A DNA stretch of 64,000 nt from Parvibaculum sp. GTDB taxonomy: Bacteria; Pseudomonadota; Alphaproteobacteria; Parvibaculales; Parvibaculaceae. Each line of letters begins with the position of its first letter. Position 1 is the first letter of the stretch. The DNA is taken from contig JAEPQD010000001.1 in assembly GCA_017642695.1 (NCBI GenBank), positions 1,373,701 to 1,437,700 of the forward strand, written 5' to 3'. The position numbers and the translations under genes are program-made. The notes under the pieces were generated by a model. That model ran no database searches. It was not told where the DNA came from and saw only the letters and a program-made list of their open reading frames with translations. Of the stretch, positions 9,120 through 18,603 are shown piece by piece.

Positions 9120-9371
9120 TCAGCGGCGGAAGCCCGGCGGTTTAAGCAGAAAGATGATGAGCCAGATCGGAATGAGCACCATCGCGCCAAGCAGGAAATG
9201 CGGGATCGCCCAGCCGATGCCCTCGCGCACGAAAGCGAGGATTGCCTCGGGGGTGAATCCGATATCCTGAAGCACGTCTTCGGCTCTGATGTCGAACGCG
9301 TTGAGGAGCGCGCCCACGGCGACCGCTCCGATGAAGAATTTTAGCAGCGTCGACAAGGCGTTGTGGATCAT
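9120..9371 (-). CDS. Small inner-membrane protein, DUF6460-like
   Basis: 83-aa protein with two hydrophobic segments: residues 6-24 (STLLKFFIGAVAVGALLNAF) and about 52-76, ending in the block HFLLGAMVLIPIWLIIFLLK. The C-terminal FLLGAxxxIPIxLxxxLLK pattern resembles DUF6460 membrane proteins of Hyphomicrobiales (recalled, not searched). Function unknown. Confidence 0.7.
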   Translation of the reverse strand: MIHNALSTLLKFFIGAVAVGALLNAFDIRAEDVLQDIGFTPEAILAFVREGIGWAIPHFLLGAMVLIPIWLIIFLLKPPGFRR

Positions 9372-9475
9372 GAAGGCGCCCGTCCGGTCCCCGGCGAATC
9401 ACTCTCCGAGAGTCTAGTCGGGAGCGGCGCAAGGCACAAAGCCCGGCCCGGCAAAAAGCCTCGTTTTCCCGGGGC

Positions 9476-11509
9476 TTATTGCCCAAAGAGCTTCTTCAGC
9501 GCGTCCTCGGGCGAGGGCTGCGTTCCGGCGGGCTGCTCCTCGCCGGTTTCGCCGGAGCTTTCGCTCTCCGCCGCCGGCTCGCCCATCAAGCTCTTGAGCA
9601 GCCCCTTGCCCTTGTCTTCCTTGATCGACTTGATCGTGTTTTCGATGTTCTCGCGGTTCTGGATCATGGATTTCAGGTCCGGCGCGAAGCGCGGGTTCGA
9701 CCAGGAGCCGGTAATGAGGATCGGCACCTCGATCCCGGTCGCATCCTGTTCGCCGCCCTGTCCCTTGAGCGTCGCGGCGAGTTTCGGCTCCACGCGATAG
9801 TTGAGCGTCTTCTGAAGAATGTTCGCGGTGCCCGAGCCTGCCACGCGGATGAGTGGCGAAAGAAGCACGAGGTCATCGTTGCTGAGGACGCCGTCGGTGA
9901 TGGTGAAGGTGCCGCCGAGCTCGGAAAAATCCGTGTCCTGCGTACCGCCGGACTGCCAGCCCGTCGTCGCCGCTGTCAGCACCGTCCGCGCGAGCTGCGC
10001 GAGGTTGATGCCCTTGATCTTGCCGTTGGCGAACTTGACGCTGCCATTGCCGTCGAGCGCCGCCACCATGTCGCGCTGCGAACGCCCCGCCGTGGCAACC
10101 GAAAGGTCAATGGCGGTCTTGCCCTGCAGGCGTGTGAAATCCGCTGCATCGGTAAGGAAGGGTTCGGCGTTGAGGCCCGCCAGTTTGAAGTCGGCTTTCA
10201 TTTGCGGCGTCGCGCTTGCGCCATTCAGGGTGAGCGTGCCCGAGCCCGCGCCCTCGTAGAGATTGAGCTTCGAGAGATTGGCGTTCAGCACACCGTTCGC
10301 GAGATTGAGCTTGAGGCCGCTCTCGCCGATCTTGAGCTTCTGGAAAAGGATTTCCTGCGTCGAGAAGGAGAAGTCCGCATCGACGGCCTTGAGGCCGGAC
10401 ATGTCGATGGGTTCCGTGCTCCAGCCGCTATCGGCACCGCCACCGCCGGCGCCGTCACCCGACCCACCGCCGTCGCCGCCCTCGGCGAGATAGGTGTTCA
10501 CATCGATCCTGTCGACGGCGAGATTGCCCGCGAGTTTCGGCCGCGCGCCGCCGGTCGTCACGGTGAGCGCGCCGGTTGCGTTCATCCCGTCGAAGCCGAT
10601 CTTCGCATCCGTGAAGCGATAGGTATTGCCGCTGCCGCTCGCCTTGCCTTCGATGGCGAGCGCGCCGAAGCCGTCGCCCGCCGGCATCGGACTTCCTGCC
10701 CAAGCCGCGAGCTCGCGCACCGACGGCACGTCGAGGCTGACATTGCCCGAAAAAGCGAGTCCGTCGAGCGGCTTCAGCGTGCCGCTATAGCTCGTGCTGA
10801 TCTTCGGTGCGTTGATGCTGAGCGCGACTGGGGTCTCGCCGCCTTCCGTCAGCGCGCGCGGCCGATCGGCCTTGAGATCGATGCCGATTTCGTCACCGTT
10901 CCACACGAGCGCGCCTTCCGCGAGAAAGGGATCGTCGAGCCCCGGCAGCGCGAGATCGATATTCACCTTTTCGGCGGCGTAGTTCGCGCCCGTCTGCGCG
11001 TTCGTATAGGTCGCGGTGCCGTTCTGGATCGACACCTCGCCGAGGCTGAGATCGCCAAGGCCGGAGCCGCCGCCTGCGCCGCTCTCAGCTTCCGTCGAAG
11101 GCTCGGCCGGTGCGGCCTGCGCCGTTTCGAACTGCCAGTTCGGCGTGCCGTCGCGGCGGACTTCCAGATGGATCACCGGATCGACCAGTACGAAGCTGTC
11201 GATTTCCACATTGCCGCTGAAGAGCGGCATCAGCTTCAGCGATGCGCGCATCTCCTGCATTGCGGCCATCTCCTTTTCCTTCGCCCAGGGGGCGTTGGAA
11301 AAGCCGACATCCTCGATCGAGACCGCGATGCTCGGGAAGAAAGAGAGGCCGATATCGCCGTCGATGCGCAAGTCACGGCCCGTCTGTTCCTTCACGACGT
11401 TCACGACCTGGTTCTTGTAGGTCTCCATCGGGATCAGCATGGGCACGATGATGATGGCGGCGATCACGATGAGGACGAGACCGGCGAGAATGGCAATCAG
11501 GCGGGACAT
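9476..11509 (-). CDS. AsmA-family envelope protein
   Basis: 677-aa protein with one N-terminal membrane anchor (MSRLIAILAGLVLIVIAAIIIVPMLI) followed by the AsmA start pattern (VVKEQTGRDLRIDGDIGLSFFPSIAVSIEDVGFSN) and long beta-repeat stretches. The C-terminal AsmA domain includes VDRIDVNTYL, GSVKFANGKIKGINLAQLAR and LRVAGSGTANI-like blocks. AsmA-like proteins are periplasmic beta-taco proteins thought to move phospholipids between inner and outer membranes. A Gly/Asp-rich linker (EGGDGGGSGDGAGGGGADSG) splits the middle. The ATG at 11509 opens the membrane segment; the upstream in-frame extension has no such features. Confidence 0.9.
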   Translation of the reverse strand: MSRLIAILAGLVLIVIAAIIIVPMLIPMETYKNQVVNVVKEQTGRDLRIDGDIGLSFFPSIAVSIEDVGFSNAPWAKEKEMAAMQEMRASLKLMPLFSGNVEIDSFVLVDPVIHLEVRRDGTPNWQFETAQAAPAEPSTEAESGAGGGSGLGDLSLGEVSIQNGTATYTNAQTGANYAAEKVNIDLALPGLDDPFLAEGALVWNGDEIGIDLKADRPRALTEGGETPVALSINAPKISTSYSGTLKPLDGLAFSGNVSLDVPSVRELAAWAGSPMPAGDGFGALAIEGKASGSGNTYRFTDAKIGFDGMNATGALTVTTGGARPKLAGNLAVDRIDVNTYLAEGGDGGGSGDGAGGGGADSGWSTEPIDMSGLKAVDADFSFSTQEILFQKLKIGESGLKLNLANGVLNANLSKLNLYEGAGSGTLTLNGASATPQMKADFKLAGLNAEPFLTDAADFTRLQGKTAIDLSVATAGRSQRDMVAALDGNGSVKFANGKIKGINLAQLARTVLTAATTGWQSGGTQDTDFSELGGTFTITDGVLSNDDLVLLSPLIRVAGSGTANILQKTLNYRVEPKLAATLKGQGGEQDATGIEVPILITGSWSNPRFAPDLKSMIQNRENIENTIKSIKEDKGKGLLKSLMGEPAAESESSGETGEEQPAGTQPSPEDALKKLFGQ

Positions 11510-11804
11510 GGGGCGCGCTCCGATAACTTCGTTTTCGCCAGATTGGCGGCGAATTATGGCTGCAGCATGATAGTCGGTCGCCCGCTCGATGTCGTTGCCG
11601 CCGCTCCGTATCGTGGTGCAGTGCAAAAAGCGTGGACCTCGTGCCACAGGTTTGCGCGATTCCGTCTCCGCGCATTCCCTCGCGTCCATCAGGGGTTTTC
11701 ATTCGCAAAAAACGGATGTATCAAGAAGCCTCGCTGCGCCGCATGAGTCGGCGGAGGCGTCATCGGTTTCAGTTGAGCGCAATGCGCGGAACAGGGAGAG
11801 CGGA

Positions 11805-11861
11805 ATGCAAGTCGTAGTAGCACCTTCATATCCGCATCTTTGTCCGGACCGCTGTCGTTAA
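11805..11861 (+). CDS. Candidate 18-residue leader peptide
   Basis: Short ORF MQVVVAPSYPHLCPDRCR with an excellent ribosome binding site (AGGGAG at 11793-11798, six-base spacer). It is followed 13 bases later by a GC hairpin and T-run. The arrangement of short ORF, then terminator, then a transporter gene resembles a transcription-attenuation leader or a short regulatory transcript. It could equally be chance, as an 18-codon ORF is not unusual. Nothing is known of such a peptide. Confidence 0.3.
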   Translation: MQVVVAPSYPHLCPDRCR

Positions 11862-11874
11862 CTTGAACGCCGCG

Positions 11875-11899
11875 CCCGGGTAAGCAGCCGGGTCTTTTT
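11875..11899 (+). terminator. Candidate intrinsic terminator or attenuator
   Basis: CCCGG (11875-11879) pairs with CCGGG (11888-11892) across an eight-base loop, followed by TCTTTTT. The stem is only five to six pairs. It faces plus-strand transcription although no plus-strand gene of normal size ends here, so it would end the short transcript carrying the 18-codon ORF or act as an attenuator for the ABC transporter. Confidence 0.45.
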
Positions 11900-12055
11900 C
11901 CGTCCGAGAAAATTCCGCCATGCGGTGCCGCGCGCGCCGCCTCGAGGCGCTTTCCGATGGTCCCGGTTCCTCTCGCAACCGGATAACGGCGCTGCGCGCC
12001 TTCTCCAGAATTTTTCAGGGATGCCGTTCCGGCTCCATCCGGACGGTTCAGTCAA

Positions 12056-13852
12056 ATGAACGATCAAGTCACCGCGCGGCGGACCGCCGCGTTTCTGTGG
12101 GACCACTGGCGGCGCTATCCTTTGACGGGCGCCGCTCTGCTGGTTCTGATGCTTCTGTCGGTCGCGTTCGACGTCGCCTTCCCGATCGTCTCGGGCAGGC
12201 TGGTCGACGCTGTCGCCGAAGCGGGCTTTCCGCCCGCGGCGGAAGACGTGGACCTTGCCGTCTTCGCGCTACTGCTCTTTCTCGGTCAGGGTGTCGGCTT
12301 CCACCTGTCGCGCCGCGCTGCCATGCTCGTCTGGGCAGGCTTCGCGTCGCGCGTCATGCGCAACATCGTGACGGAAGCCTTCCACCGCGTGCAGCGCTAC
12401 ACCGCAGAATGGCACTCGAACAGCTTCGCGGGCGCGACGGTCAGGCGCATCACGCGCGGCATGTGGGCCTACGACACGCTGGCCGACACGATCTATATCG
12501 GCTTCTTCCCGACAATCTGCGTGCTTGCCGGCGTCGTTATCAGCATTGCCTTCCACTGGCCGCTGATCGGGCTCTACGTCCTTGTCGGAATCGTCCTCTA
12601 CTTCGCGCTGACCGTGCTGTTGGTCCGCTACTACGTATCACCGCGCAACCGGTTGAACGTCGCTGCCGACAGCCTCGTGGGCGGCGCGATAGCGGATGCC
12701 GTGTCCTGCAATCCGGTGGTGAAATCCTTCGGCGCGGAAGCACGCGAGGACGCACGTCTTGGTGTCCTTACGCTCGACTGGTCCCGCAAGGCCCGCCGCG
12801 CCTGGCGGTCGATGGATCTGTCCATGCTCGCCCAGGTTGCGGTTCTGCTTGCGTTGCAGGCCGGGCTCATCGGTCTCGTCATTCTGTTCTGGACGAGAGG
12901 TGAGGCGACGCCCGGCGACGTTGCTTACGCCATGACGAGCTATCTGCTCATCAATGGTTATCTGCGGGATATCGGCATGCACATGCAGAACCTGCAGCAT
13001 GGTGCGAACGAGATAGAGGATGTGATCCGCTATGCCGACACGGCGCCGGAGGACGAGGATGACAGGCGCCTGCCCGCGCTCCGCGTGTCGGGCGGCGGCA
13101 TCCGCTTCGAGAACGTGGACTTCCGTTATCCGAATGGCAACGGCGCCTTCTATCGTCGTCTCTCGCTCGACATTCCCTCGGGCGCGCGGATCGCGCTGGT
13201 CGGACAGTCGGGCAGCGGCAAATCGACCTTCGTCAAGCTGCTGCAGCGGCTCTATGAACCCGACGGCGGACGCATCCTGATCGACGGGCAGGACATTGCA
13301 GGCGCGACGCGGGACTCGCTTCGGCGCGCCGTTGCGCTCGTACCGCAGGAGCCTGTGCTCTTCCACCGTTCCATCGGCGAGAACATCGCCTATGCGAAGC
13401 CGGAAGCGACGCGGGAGGAAGTGGAGGCGGCGGCACGTCTTGCCCATGCCGACGAGTTCATTTCTCGGCTGCCGCAGGGCTACGACACGCTGGTCGGCGA
13501 GCGTGGCGTAAAGCTCTCGGGCGGCGAGCGCCAGCGTATCGCCATTGCGCGGGCCTTCCTCGCAGACGCGCCCATCCTCGTTCTCGACGAGGCGACATCG
13601 AGCCTCGATGCCGTCACAGAGGCGCATATCCAGGATGCGATGGACCGCCTGATGGAGGGCCGCACGACGCTCGTCATCGCGCACCGCCTTTCCACCATCC
13701 GTCGCATGGACCGCATTCTGGTCTTCGAGCGTGGCCGGATCGTGGAGCAGGGCGCCCATGCGGAGCTGATGGCTCGCAAGGACGGTATCTTCCGGCACCT
13801 GCAGGCGACGCAGCTCGCGACCGCCCGTAACGTGCTGGCGGATACGGCGTAA
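12056..13852 (+). CDS. ABC transporter, fused permease-ATPase (exporter type)
   Basis: 598-aa half-transporter. Residues about 1-300 form a six-helix ABC membrane domain; residues 340-580 are the nucleotide-binding domain with Walker A GQSGSGKST, Q-loop (ALVPQEPVLF), signature LSGGERQRIAIARA, Walker B ILVLDEATSSLD and the H-loop VIAHRLST. This arrangement is that of MsbA-like or metal/lipid/drug exporters working as homodimers. The substrate cannot be read from the sequence. No partner half-transporter is adjacent. The next gene begins 70 bases downstream. Confidence 0.93.
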   Translation: MNDQVTARRTAAFLWDHWRRYPLTGAALLVLMLLSVAFDVAFPIVSGRLVDAVAEAGFPPAAEDVDLAVFALLLFLGQGVGFHLSRRAAMLVWAGFASRVMRNIVTEAFHRVQRYTAEWHSNSFAGATVRRITRGMWAYDTLADTIYIGFFPTICVLAGVVISIAFHWPLIGLYVLVGIVLYFALTVLLVRYYVSPRNRLNVAADSLVGGAIADAVSCNPVVKSFGAEAREDARLGVLTLDWSRKARRAWRSMDLSMLAQVAVLLALQAGLIGLVILFWTRGEATPGDVAYAMTSYLLINGYLRDIGMHMQNLQHGANEIEDVIRYADTAPEDEDDRRLPALRVSGGGIRFENVDFRYPNGNGAFYRRLSLDIPSGARIALVGQSGSGKSTFVKLLQRLYEPDGGRILIDGQDIAGATRDSLRRAVALVPQEPVLFHRSIGENIAYAKPEATREEVEAAARLAHADEFISRLPQGYDTLVGERGVKLSGGERQRIAIARAFLADAPILVLDEATSSLDAVTEAHIQDAMDRLMEGRTTLVIAHRLSTIRRMDRILVFERGRIVEQGAHAELMARKDGIFRHLQATQLATARNVLADTA

Positions 13853-13878
13853 GCCCAATCGGGTACTTGAACCCATGT

Positions 13879-13922
13879 GAGGCCGCTCCTAATGTGCCGC
13901 GCAACGCGGGAGGAGCGGCCTC
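13879..13922 (+). promoter_or_regulatory. Start-codon-abutting hairpin that sequesters the ribosome binding site of aacS
   Basis: GAGGCCGCTCCT (13879-13890) is an exact inverted repeat of AGGAGCGGCCTC (13911-13922) with a 20-base loop. The right arm ends on the base before the ATG at 13923 and contains most of the ribosome binding site GGGAGGAG (13908-13915). No T-run follows, so it does not look like a terminator. The geometry suggests translational control of the downstream gene. Confidence 0.65.
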
Positions 13923-15884
13923 ATGAACACAACGAAGACAACGGAAACCCCTCTCTGGGCGCCGTCGGCGGAAGCCGTCGCCGCGTCGAACATGACCGCC
14001 TTCATGGATCTCGTGAACGACCGGCACGGCCTGTCTCTGTCCGGTTACGATGCGCTTCATGCCTGGTCCATCGAGAATCCGGCGCGTTTCTGGGATGCGG
14101 TCTGGGATTTCACCGGTGTCATCGGAGACAAGGGTGGCAGCATTCTCATCGACGCGGAAAGGATGCCAGGCGCGCGGTTCTTTCCGGAGGCGCGGCTGAA
14201 CTTTGCGGAGAACCTGCTCCGGGGTGAGGGCGCGGATACCGCGCTCCTTTTCAACAATGAAGGCGAGACGCGCGCCCCCGTCACCCGCGCCGCACTCACC
14301 CGCGATGTTGCCCGCTTTGCCGCCGTGCTGAAATCATGGGGAGTGGGCGAGGGCGACCGTGTCGCCGCCTTCATGCCAAACTGTCCCGAAACCATTGTTG
14401 CGATGCTCGCCACGGCCAGCATCGGCGCGGTTTTCTCCTCCTGCTCGCCTGATTTCGGCGTGAAGGGCGTGCTCGATCGTTTCGGACAGATCGAGCCGAA
14501 AGTGCTCGTCGCCTGCGACGGTTACCGCTATGCCGGCAAGGTGTTGCCCGCGCATGACAAGCTCGCCGAAATAATCGCGGGCCTGCCCTCGCTCGAACAT
14601 GTCGCCATCGTGCCCTTCATCGGCGAGGGTCCGAAGGGTCTCGCAAGGGCGCAAGACTGGACGTCGCTTCTCGCTGCCGCGCCGGACGATGCGCTCACTT
14701 TCGTTCGCCTGCCCTTCTCGCATCCGCTCTACATCATGTATTCGAGCGGAACGACCGGCATCCCGAAATGCATTGTCCATTCGGCGGGCGGCACGCTTCT
14801 CCAGCACCTGAAGGAGCATCGCCTTCATGGCGACCTGAAGCCCGGTGAGACGCTTTTCTACTTCACGACCTGCGGCTGGATGATGTGGAACTGGCTCGTC
14901 TCGGGCCTTGCTGCCGGTGCGACGCTGGCGCTCTATGACGGCTCGCCGTTTCATCCCTCCGAGCGCGTTCTATTCGATTATATCGACAGCGCGAGGATCG
15001 ATGTCTTCGGCACATCGGCGAAGTTCATCGATGCGGTGAAGAAGTCGGGCCTTGTCCCGCGCGAGACCCATTCGCTTTCCTCCATGCGCATGATCCTCTC
15101 AACGGGTTCGCCCCTCGTGCCAGAGAGCTTCGACTTCGTCTATGACGACATAAGGAGAGACGTCGCGCTCTGCTCGATCTCGGGCGGCACCGACATCGTC
15201 TCCTGTTTCGTCCTCGGGTCACCCATCCTTCCCGTCTGGCGCGGTGAAATCCAGGCGAAGGGGCTCGGCATGGCGGTGGAGGTCTGGGACGAGGAGGGCA
15301 GGCCCGTGATGCGAGAAAAGGGCGAACTCGTCTGTACCCGTCCTTTCCCTTCCATGCCGGTCGGCTTCTGGAACGACCCGGACGGCGCGAAATATCGCGG
15401 CGCCTATTTCGAGCGCTTCCCCGGCGTCTGGTGCCACGGCGATTTCGCCGAAATCACGTCGCATGGCGGCATCGTCATCCATGGCCGCTCCGACGCGACG
15501 CTGAACCCCGGCGGTGTGCGCATCGGTACGGCGGAAATCTATGCGCAGGTGGAGCAATTGCCGGAAGTGCAGGAGGCGCTCGCCATCGGCCAGGACTGGC
15601 AGGGCGATGTCCGCGTCGTGCTCTTTGTGGTGATGCGCGCGGGCCATGCGCTCGACGACGCCATGCAGAAACGCATCCGCGACAGGATCCGCGCCGGTGC
15701 CTCGCCGCGCCATGTGCCGGCGAAGATCGTCGCCGTCGCCGACATCCCGCGCACCAAGTCCGGCAAGATCACCGAGCTTGCAGTGCGCGACATCGTGCAT
15801 GGCCGCGAGGTGAAGAACCGCGAGGCGCTCGCGAACCCGGAAGCGCTGGCGCTTTACCGCGGCCTCGCCGAACTCGCTTCCTAG
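13923..15884 (+). CDS. aacS: Acetoacetate-CoA ligase (acetoacetyl-CoA synthetase)
   Basis: 653-aa member of the ANL adenylate-forming family, with the acetoacetyl-CoA synthetase length and N-terminal ACS-type region. Key blocks: P-loop-like [18 protein letters not shown] near 280, the aromatic motif [10 protein letters not shown], the adenylate-binding [12 protein letters not shown], the hinge region [10 protein letters not shown] and the catalytic Lys motif RTKSGKITE. It activates acetoacetate to acetoacetyl-CoA for entry into beta-oxidation or polyhydroxyalkanoate metabolism. A perfect hairpin hides its ribosome binding site. The stop overlaps that of the convergent hydrolase in a CTAG. Confidence 0.92.
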   Translation: MNTTKTTETPLWAPSAEAVAASNMTAFMDLVNDRHGLSLSGYDALHAWSIENPARFWDAVWDFTGVIGDKGGSILIDAERMPGARFFPEARLNFAENLLRGEGADTALLFNNEGETRAPVTRAALTRDVARFAAVLKSWGVGEGDRVAAFMPNCPETIVAMLATASIGAVFSSCSPDFGVKGVLDRFGQIEPKVLVACDGYRYAGKVLPAHDKLAEIIAGLPSLEHVAIVPFIGEGPKGLARAQDWTSLLAAAPDDALTFVRLPFSHPLYIMYSSGTTGIPKCIVHSAGGTLLQHLKEHRLHGDLKPGETLFYFTTCGWMMWNWLVSGLAAGATLALYDGSPFHPSERVLFDYIDSARIDVFGTSAKFIDAVKKSGLVPRETHSLSSMRMILSTGSPLVPESFDFVYDDIRRDVALCSISGGTDIVSCFVLGSPILPVWRGEIQAKGLGMAVEVWDEEGRPVMREKGELVCTRPFPSMPVGFWNDPDGAKYRGAYFERFPGVWCHGDFAEITSHGGIVIHGRSDATLNPGGVRIGTAEIYAQVEQLPEVQEALAIGQDWQGDVRVVLFVVMRAGHALDDAMQKRIRDRIRAGASPRHVPAKIVAVADIPRTKSGKITELAVRDIVHGREVKNREALANPEALALYRGLAELAS

Positions 15885-16813
15885 TTTTCCGCGATCAGCA
15901 GCCGCCCGCCGAGCCCTGCCTGCGGCACGTGCCGTCCTTCGATCCACGCGCGGATCATCGCGTTGACGGCTTCCGGCGCTTCCTGCTGCACCCAGTGCGA
16001 CACCTGCGGCAGGTAGCGGATCGTGAAGTCCGTCACCAGGTCTTCCGTCCCGTAGGTGAGTTCCTTGCCGAGCGCCGCGTCTTCCTCGCCCCAGATCATC
16101 AGCGTCGGAGTATCGACCGTGGGCGGGTTCGTCCATTCCACCGGCTGCTCGCCGCGGAAATTCGCGCGGTAATAATTGATCATCGCCGTCATCGCGCCGG
16201 GCAGCTGCGCATTCTTCCGGTAATGGTCGAGGACGTCTTCGGGAAAGCGGCTCTTGTCGATCGCCATGCCGCGAAAGGCCTCGGCGATGGCGTGGGCGTT
16301 CCGCGCAAGCATCAGCTTCTCCGGCAGCCAGGGAATCTGGAAGAAGAAGATGTACCAGCTCTTCTTGAGTTGCGCCCATGTCCTGATCTTCTTCGCCATG
16401 ATCGCCGGATGCGGCAGGTTCATTACGATGAAGCGTTCGAGCGGGCGCATCTTCTTCAGCACGAAAGTCCAGGCGATGGCGCCGCCCCAGTCATGAGCGA
16501 CAAGTGTCACCGGCCCGGTGACGCCGCGCGCCCGCGCGGCGTCGATGAGTCCTGCGACGTCCTGCAGCAGGTGGTCCATGTGATAGGCTTCGCGCCCCTT
16601 CGGCCGCGATGAGCCGCCATAGCCGCGAAGATTCGGCGCCCAGGCCGTGTAGCCGAGCGCCGCGAAGACGGGAAGCTGCGCGCGCCAGGAAAACTTGCTT
16701 TCGGGGAAACCATGCAGCAGCAGCGCGAGCTTCTCGCCCTCGCCGCACATGTCCACCTCGAAGGCGAGTCCGTTCGCCTCGATATAGGCCGTGCTGATCT
16801 CCGTCGCGCTCAT
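15881..16813 (-). CDS. Alpha/beta hydrolase, epoxide hydrolase/haloalkane dehalogenase type
   Basis: 310-aa alpha/beta-hydrolase fold enzyme. The oxyanion motif is [11 protein letters not shown] and the nucleophile elbow is [11 protein letters not shown]. An Asp rather than Ser nucleophile is characteristic of epoxide hydrolases and haloalkane dehalogenases. The catalytic acid region [12 protein letters not shown] and a His in [13 protein letters not shown] complete the triad. The ATG at 16813 begins the domain; the in-frame extension upstream is low-complexity. Physiological substrate unknown; its place among lipid and CoA genes suggests detoxification or degradation of aliphatic compounds. 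Confidence 0.88.
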   Translation of the reverse strand: MSATEISTAYIEANGLAFEVDMCGEGEKLALLLHGFPESKFSWRAQLPVFAALGYTAWAPNLRGYGGSSRPKGREAYHMDHLLQDVAGLIDAARARGVTGPVTLVAHDWGGAIAWTFVLKKMRPLERFIVMNLPHPAIMAKKIRTWAQLKKSWYIFFFQIPWLPEKLMLARNAHAIAEAFRGMAIDKSRFPEDVLDHYRKNAQLPGAMTAMINYYRANFRGEQPVEWTNPPTVDTPTLMIWGEEDAALGKELTYGTEDLVTDFTIRYLPQVSHWVQQEAPEAVNAMIRAWIEGRHVPQAGLGGRLLIAEN

Positions 16814-17005
16814 GGTCTTCCCCGCCCGTCTCTTCGTATGTCCGGACGCGACTATAGGCGATTCCGCCGCCGCGCAAGCCCCGGATAGCCCGTTTTCCGG
16901 GGCGGGACCCTGACAAATGGCGGCGTTTTCCGTATTGTCTCGACACATTCGAAGTGCGGTCGCGCGGCGGGGGCGCCGGGACCGCGCCGTCAGAGGGGGA
17001 CCTCC

Positions 17006-18379
17006 ATGACTACACCGGTCGCGCCGCAGCAGTGGTCGTCGCGTTTCGCATTCCTGATGGCCGCCGTCGGCAGCGCTGTAGGTCTCGGCAATGTCTGGCG
17101 GTTTCCCTATCTTGCGGGTGAGAACGGCGGCGGAGCCTTCATCCTGATCTATGCGGTGACGACGCTCGCGATTGCGCTGCCCATTCTCATTGCTGAAATT
17201 CTGCTTGGCCGCATGGGCCGTCACAGCCCCATCAACGCCATGCGCGCGCTGGTCGCTGAAAATCGGGCCGCGCGTCTGTGGATGCTCATCGGCTGGGGCG
17301 GCACGCTCGGCGCCTTCATCGTGCTGTCTTACTACAGTGTAATCGGCGGCTGGGCGCTCAAATATGTTGAACTGGCAATCACCGGTGCCTTCGCCGGTGA
17401 GACGGATGCCGCCGCCGCCGAGCATTTCTCCGCTTTCGTTTCCACGCCAGGCAGCGTGTTCGTCTGGCAGGCGCTTTTCCTCATCATCACTGTCGGCATC
17501 GTCGCCGCGGGCGTGACGTCGGGCATCGAGCGCGCCGTCGTCCTCCTCATGCCGCTTCTCTTCGTTCTGCTGGCGGGCATGGCGGTCTACGCGACCACGA
17601 CCGACGGCTTCGGCGAGGCGATGCGGTTCATGTTCGCCTTCGACCTCTCCCGGGTAAAGCCCGACACCATACTGGCCGCTATCGGTCAGGGCTTCTTTTC
17701 CGTCAGCGTGGCGCTCGGTGCGATGATGACCTATGGCGCCTATCTCGGCAGGGACGTATCGATCGGCCGTTCAGCCGTCTTCATCGCCGTGGCGGATACG
17801 ACGGTCGCCATTCTCGCGGGCATCGCCATTTTCCCACTCGTCTTCACCTACGGCCTCGAGCCATCTTCCGGCCCCGGTCTTACTTTCATCACTCTGCCCA
17901 TCGCCTTCGGCACGATCGGCAGCGGCATTGTCATCGGCTCCGTGTTCTTCTTCCTGCTCTCGGTTGCCGCCGTCACCTCCGCCATCTCGCTGCTGGAGCC
18001 GGTGGTCGCCTGGGTGGAAGAAGGCATCCACCTGCCGCGCCCGGCGCTTGCCGTTATTGTCGGCCTCGTCGCGGGTATCGCCGGTATCGGCACCGTCTTC
18101 TCCTTCAGCGCCTGGGCGGATTTCCATCCCATGGCCGTCTTCGGCGTGATGGAGGAAATGACGGTGTTCGACGTACTCGATTTCACCACTTCCAACATCA
18201 TCATGCCGACCGTCGGCCTCTTGATGTCGCTTTTCGTGGGCTGGGTACTTTCCGGCCCGGTGGTGGAGGAGGCGCTAGGTGCGAAGGGCAAGGCGTGGTT
18301 CCCGCTCTGGCGGTTCTGCCTGCGCTTCCTCGCGCCCCTCGGCGTTGTCTCGATCTTCGTCGCTAACGTCTTGATGTAG
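17006..18379 (+). CDS. Sodium-dependent transporter of the NSS (neurotransmitter:sodium symporter) family
   Basis: 457-aa polytopic membrane protein with the LeuT-family signature GSAVGLGNVWRFPYLAGENGGGAF at TM1 and about 11-12 hydrophobic segments. Conserved Gly/Ser-rich TM6-TM8 regions are seen (GQGFFSVSVALGAMMTYGAYL). Family members use the sodium gradient to import amino acids or related small molecules; the substrate cannot be assigned. A strong ribosome binding site (AGAGGGGGA) lies ahead of the ATG. Confidence 0.93.
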   Translation: MTTPVAPQQWSSRFAFLMAAVGSAVGLGNVWRFPYLAGENGGGAFILIYAVTTLAIALPILIAEILLGRMGRHSPINAMRALVAENRAARLWMLIGWGGTLGAFIVLSYYSVIGGWALKYVELAITGAFAGETDAAAAEHFSAFVSTPGSVFVWQALFLIITVGIVAAGVTSGIERAVVLLMPLLFVLLAGMAVYATTTDGFGEAMRFMFAFDLSRVKPDTILAAIGQGFFSVSVALGAMMTYGAYLGRDVSIGRSAVFIAVADTTVAILAGIAIFPLVFTYGLEPSSGPGLTFITLPIAFGTIGSGIVIGSVFFFLLSVAAVTSAISLLEPVVAWVEEGIHLPRPALAVIVGLVAGIAGIGTVFSFSAWADFHPMAVFGVMEEMTVFDVLDFTTSNIIMPTVGLLMSLFVGWVLSGPVVEEALGAKGKAWFPLWRFCLRFLAPLGVVSIFVANVLM

Positions 18380-18500
18380 GGTGGTTTTCGACGGGTTTCG
18401 ATAATTTGCCGCAAGGCCCTTGGCGGGCTTGTCTTGTCGGGCGGGCCGGATTAAGTTCCCGGCCATTGCGGCGGGTTTTGCCCCGCCCCGCATATTCCGT

Positions 18501-18577
18501 GCAGCCATAGCTCAGCTGGTTAGAGCGCTAGATTGTGGATCTAGAGGTCCCCCGTTCGAACCGGGGTGGCTGTACCA
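18501..18577 (+). tRNA. tRNA-His (anticodon GTG), lacking encoded G-1 and carrying A73
   Basis: 77 bases fold as a full cloverleaf: acceptor GCAGCCA/TGGCTGT, D-arm GCTC/GAGC, anticodon stem CTAGA/TCTAG with loop TTGTGGA (anticodon GTG), T-arm CCCCG/CGGGG with loop TTCGAAC, then discriminator A73 and an encoded CCA. The base before position 1 is T, so the universal G-1 of tRNA-His is not encoded, and the usual C73 is A. This variant is known from a large group of alphaproteobacteria whose histidyl-tRNA synthetase has co-evolved. Position 1:72 is a G-T(U) wobble pair. Confidence 0.96.
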
Positions 18578-18603
18578 CTTGCTTTCCCGTCCGCCGGTTT
18601 CCG

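Larger units (their letters stand above)
11510..12055. other. 546-base region between divergent asmA and ABC transporter genes
   Basis: No full-length gene is convincing here. It must hold the asmA promoter (minus strand) and the ABC transporter promoter (plus strand). Its right half carries a candidate 18-codon ORF (11805-11861) and a terminator-like hairpin (11875-11899), listed separately. The rest, 11510-11790, shows nothing recognisable. Confidence 0.5.

Noticed and set aside
9479-11746. A 755-codon plus-strand frame opposite the AsmA gene
   Set aside because: It is antisense to a gene with a clear anchor and AsmA blocks; long antisense frames are common in GC-rich DNA, and this one has a random Arg/Gly/Ala composition with no motif.
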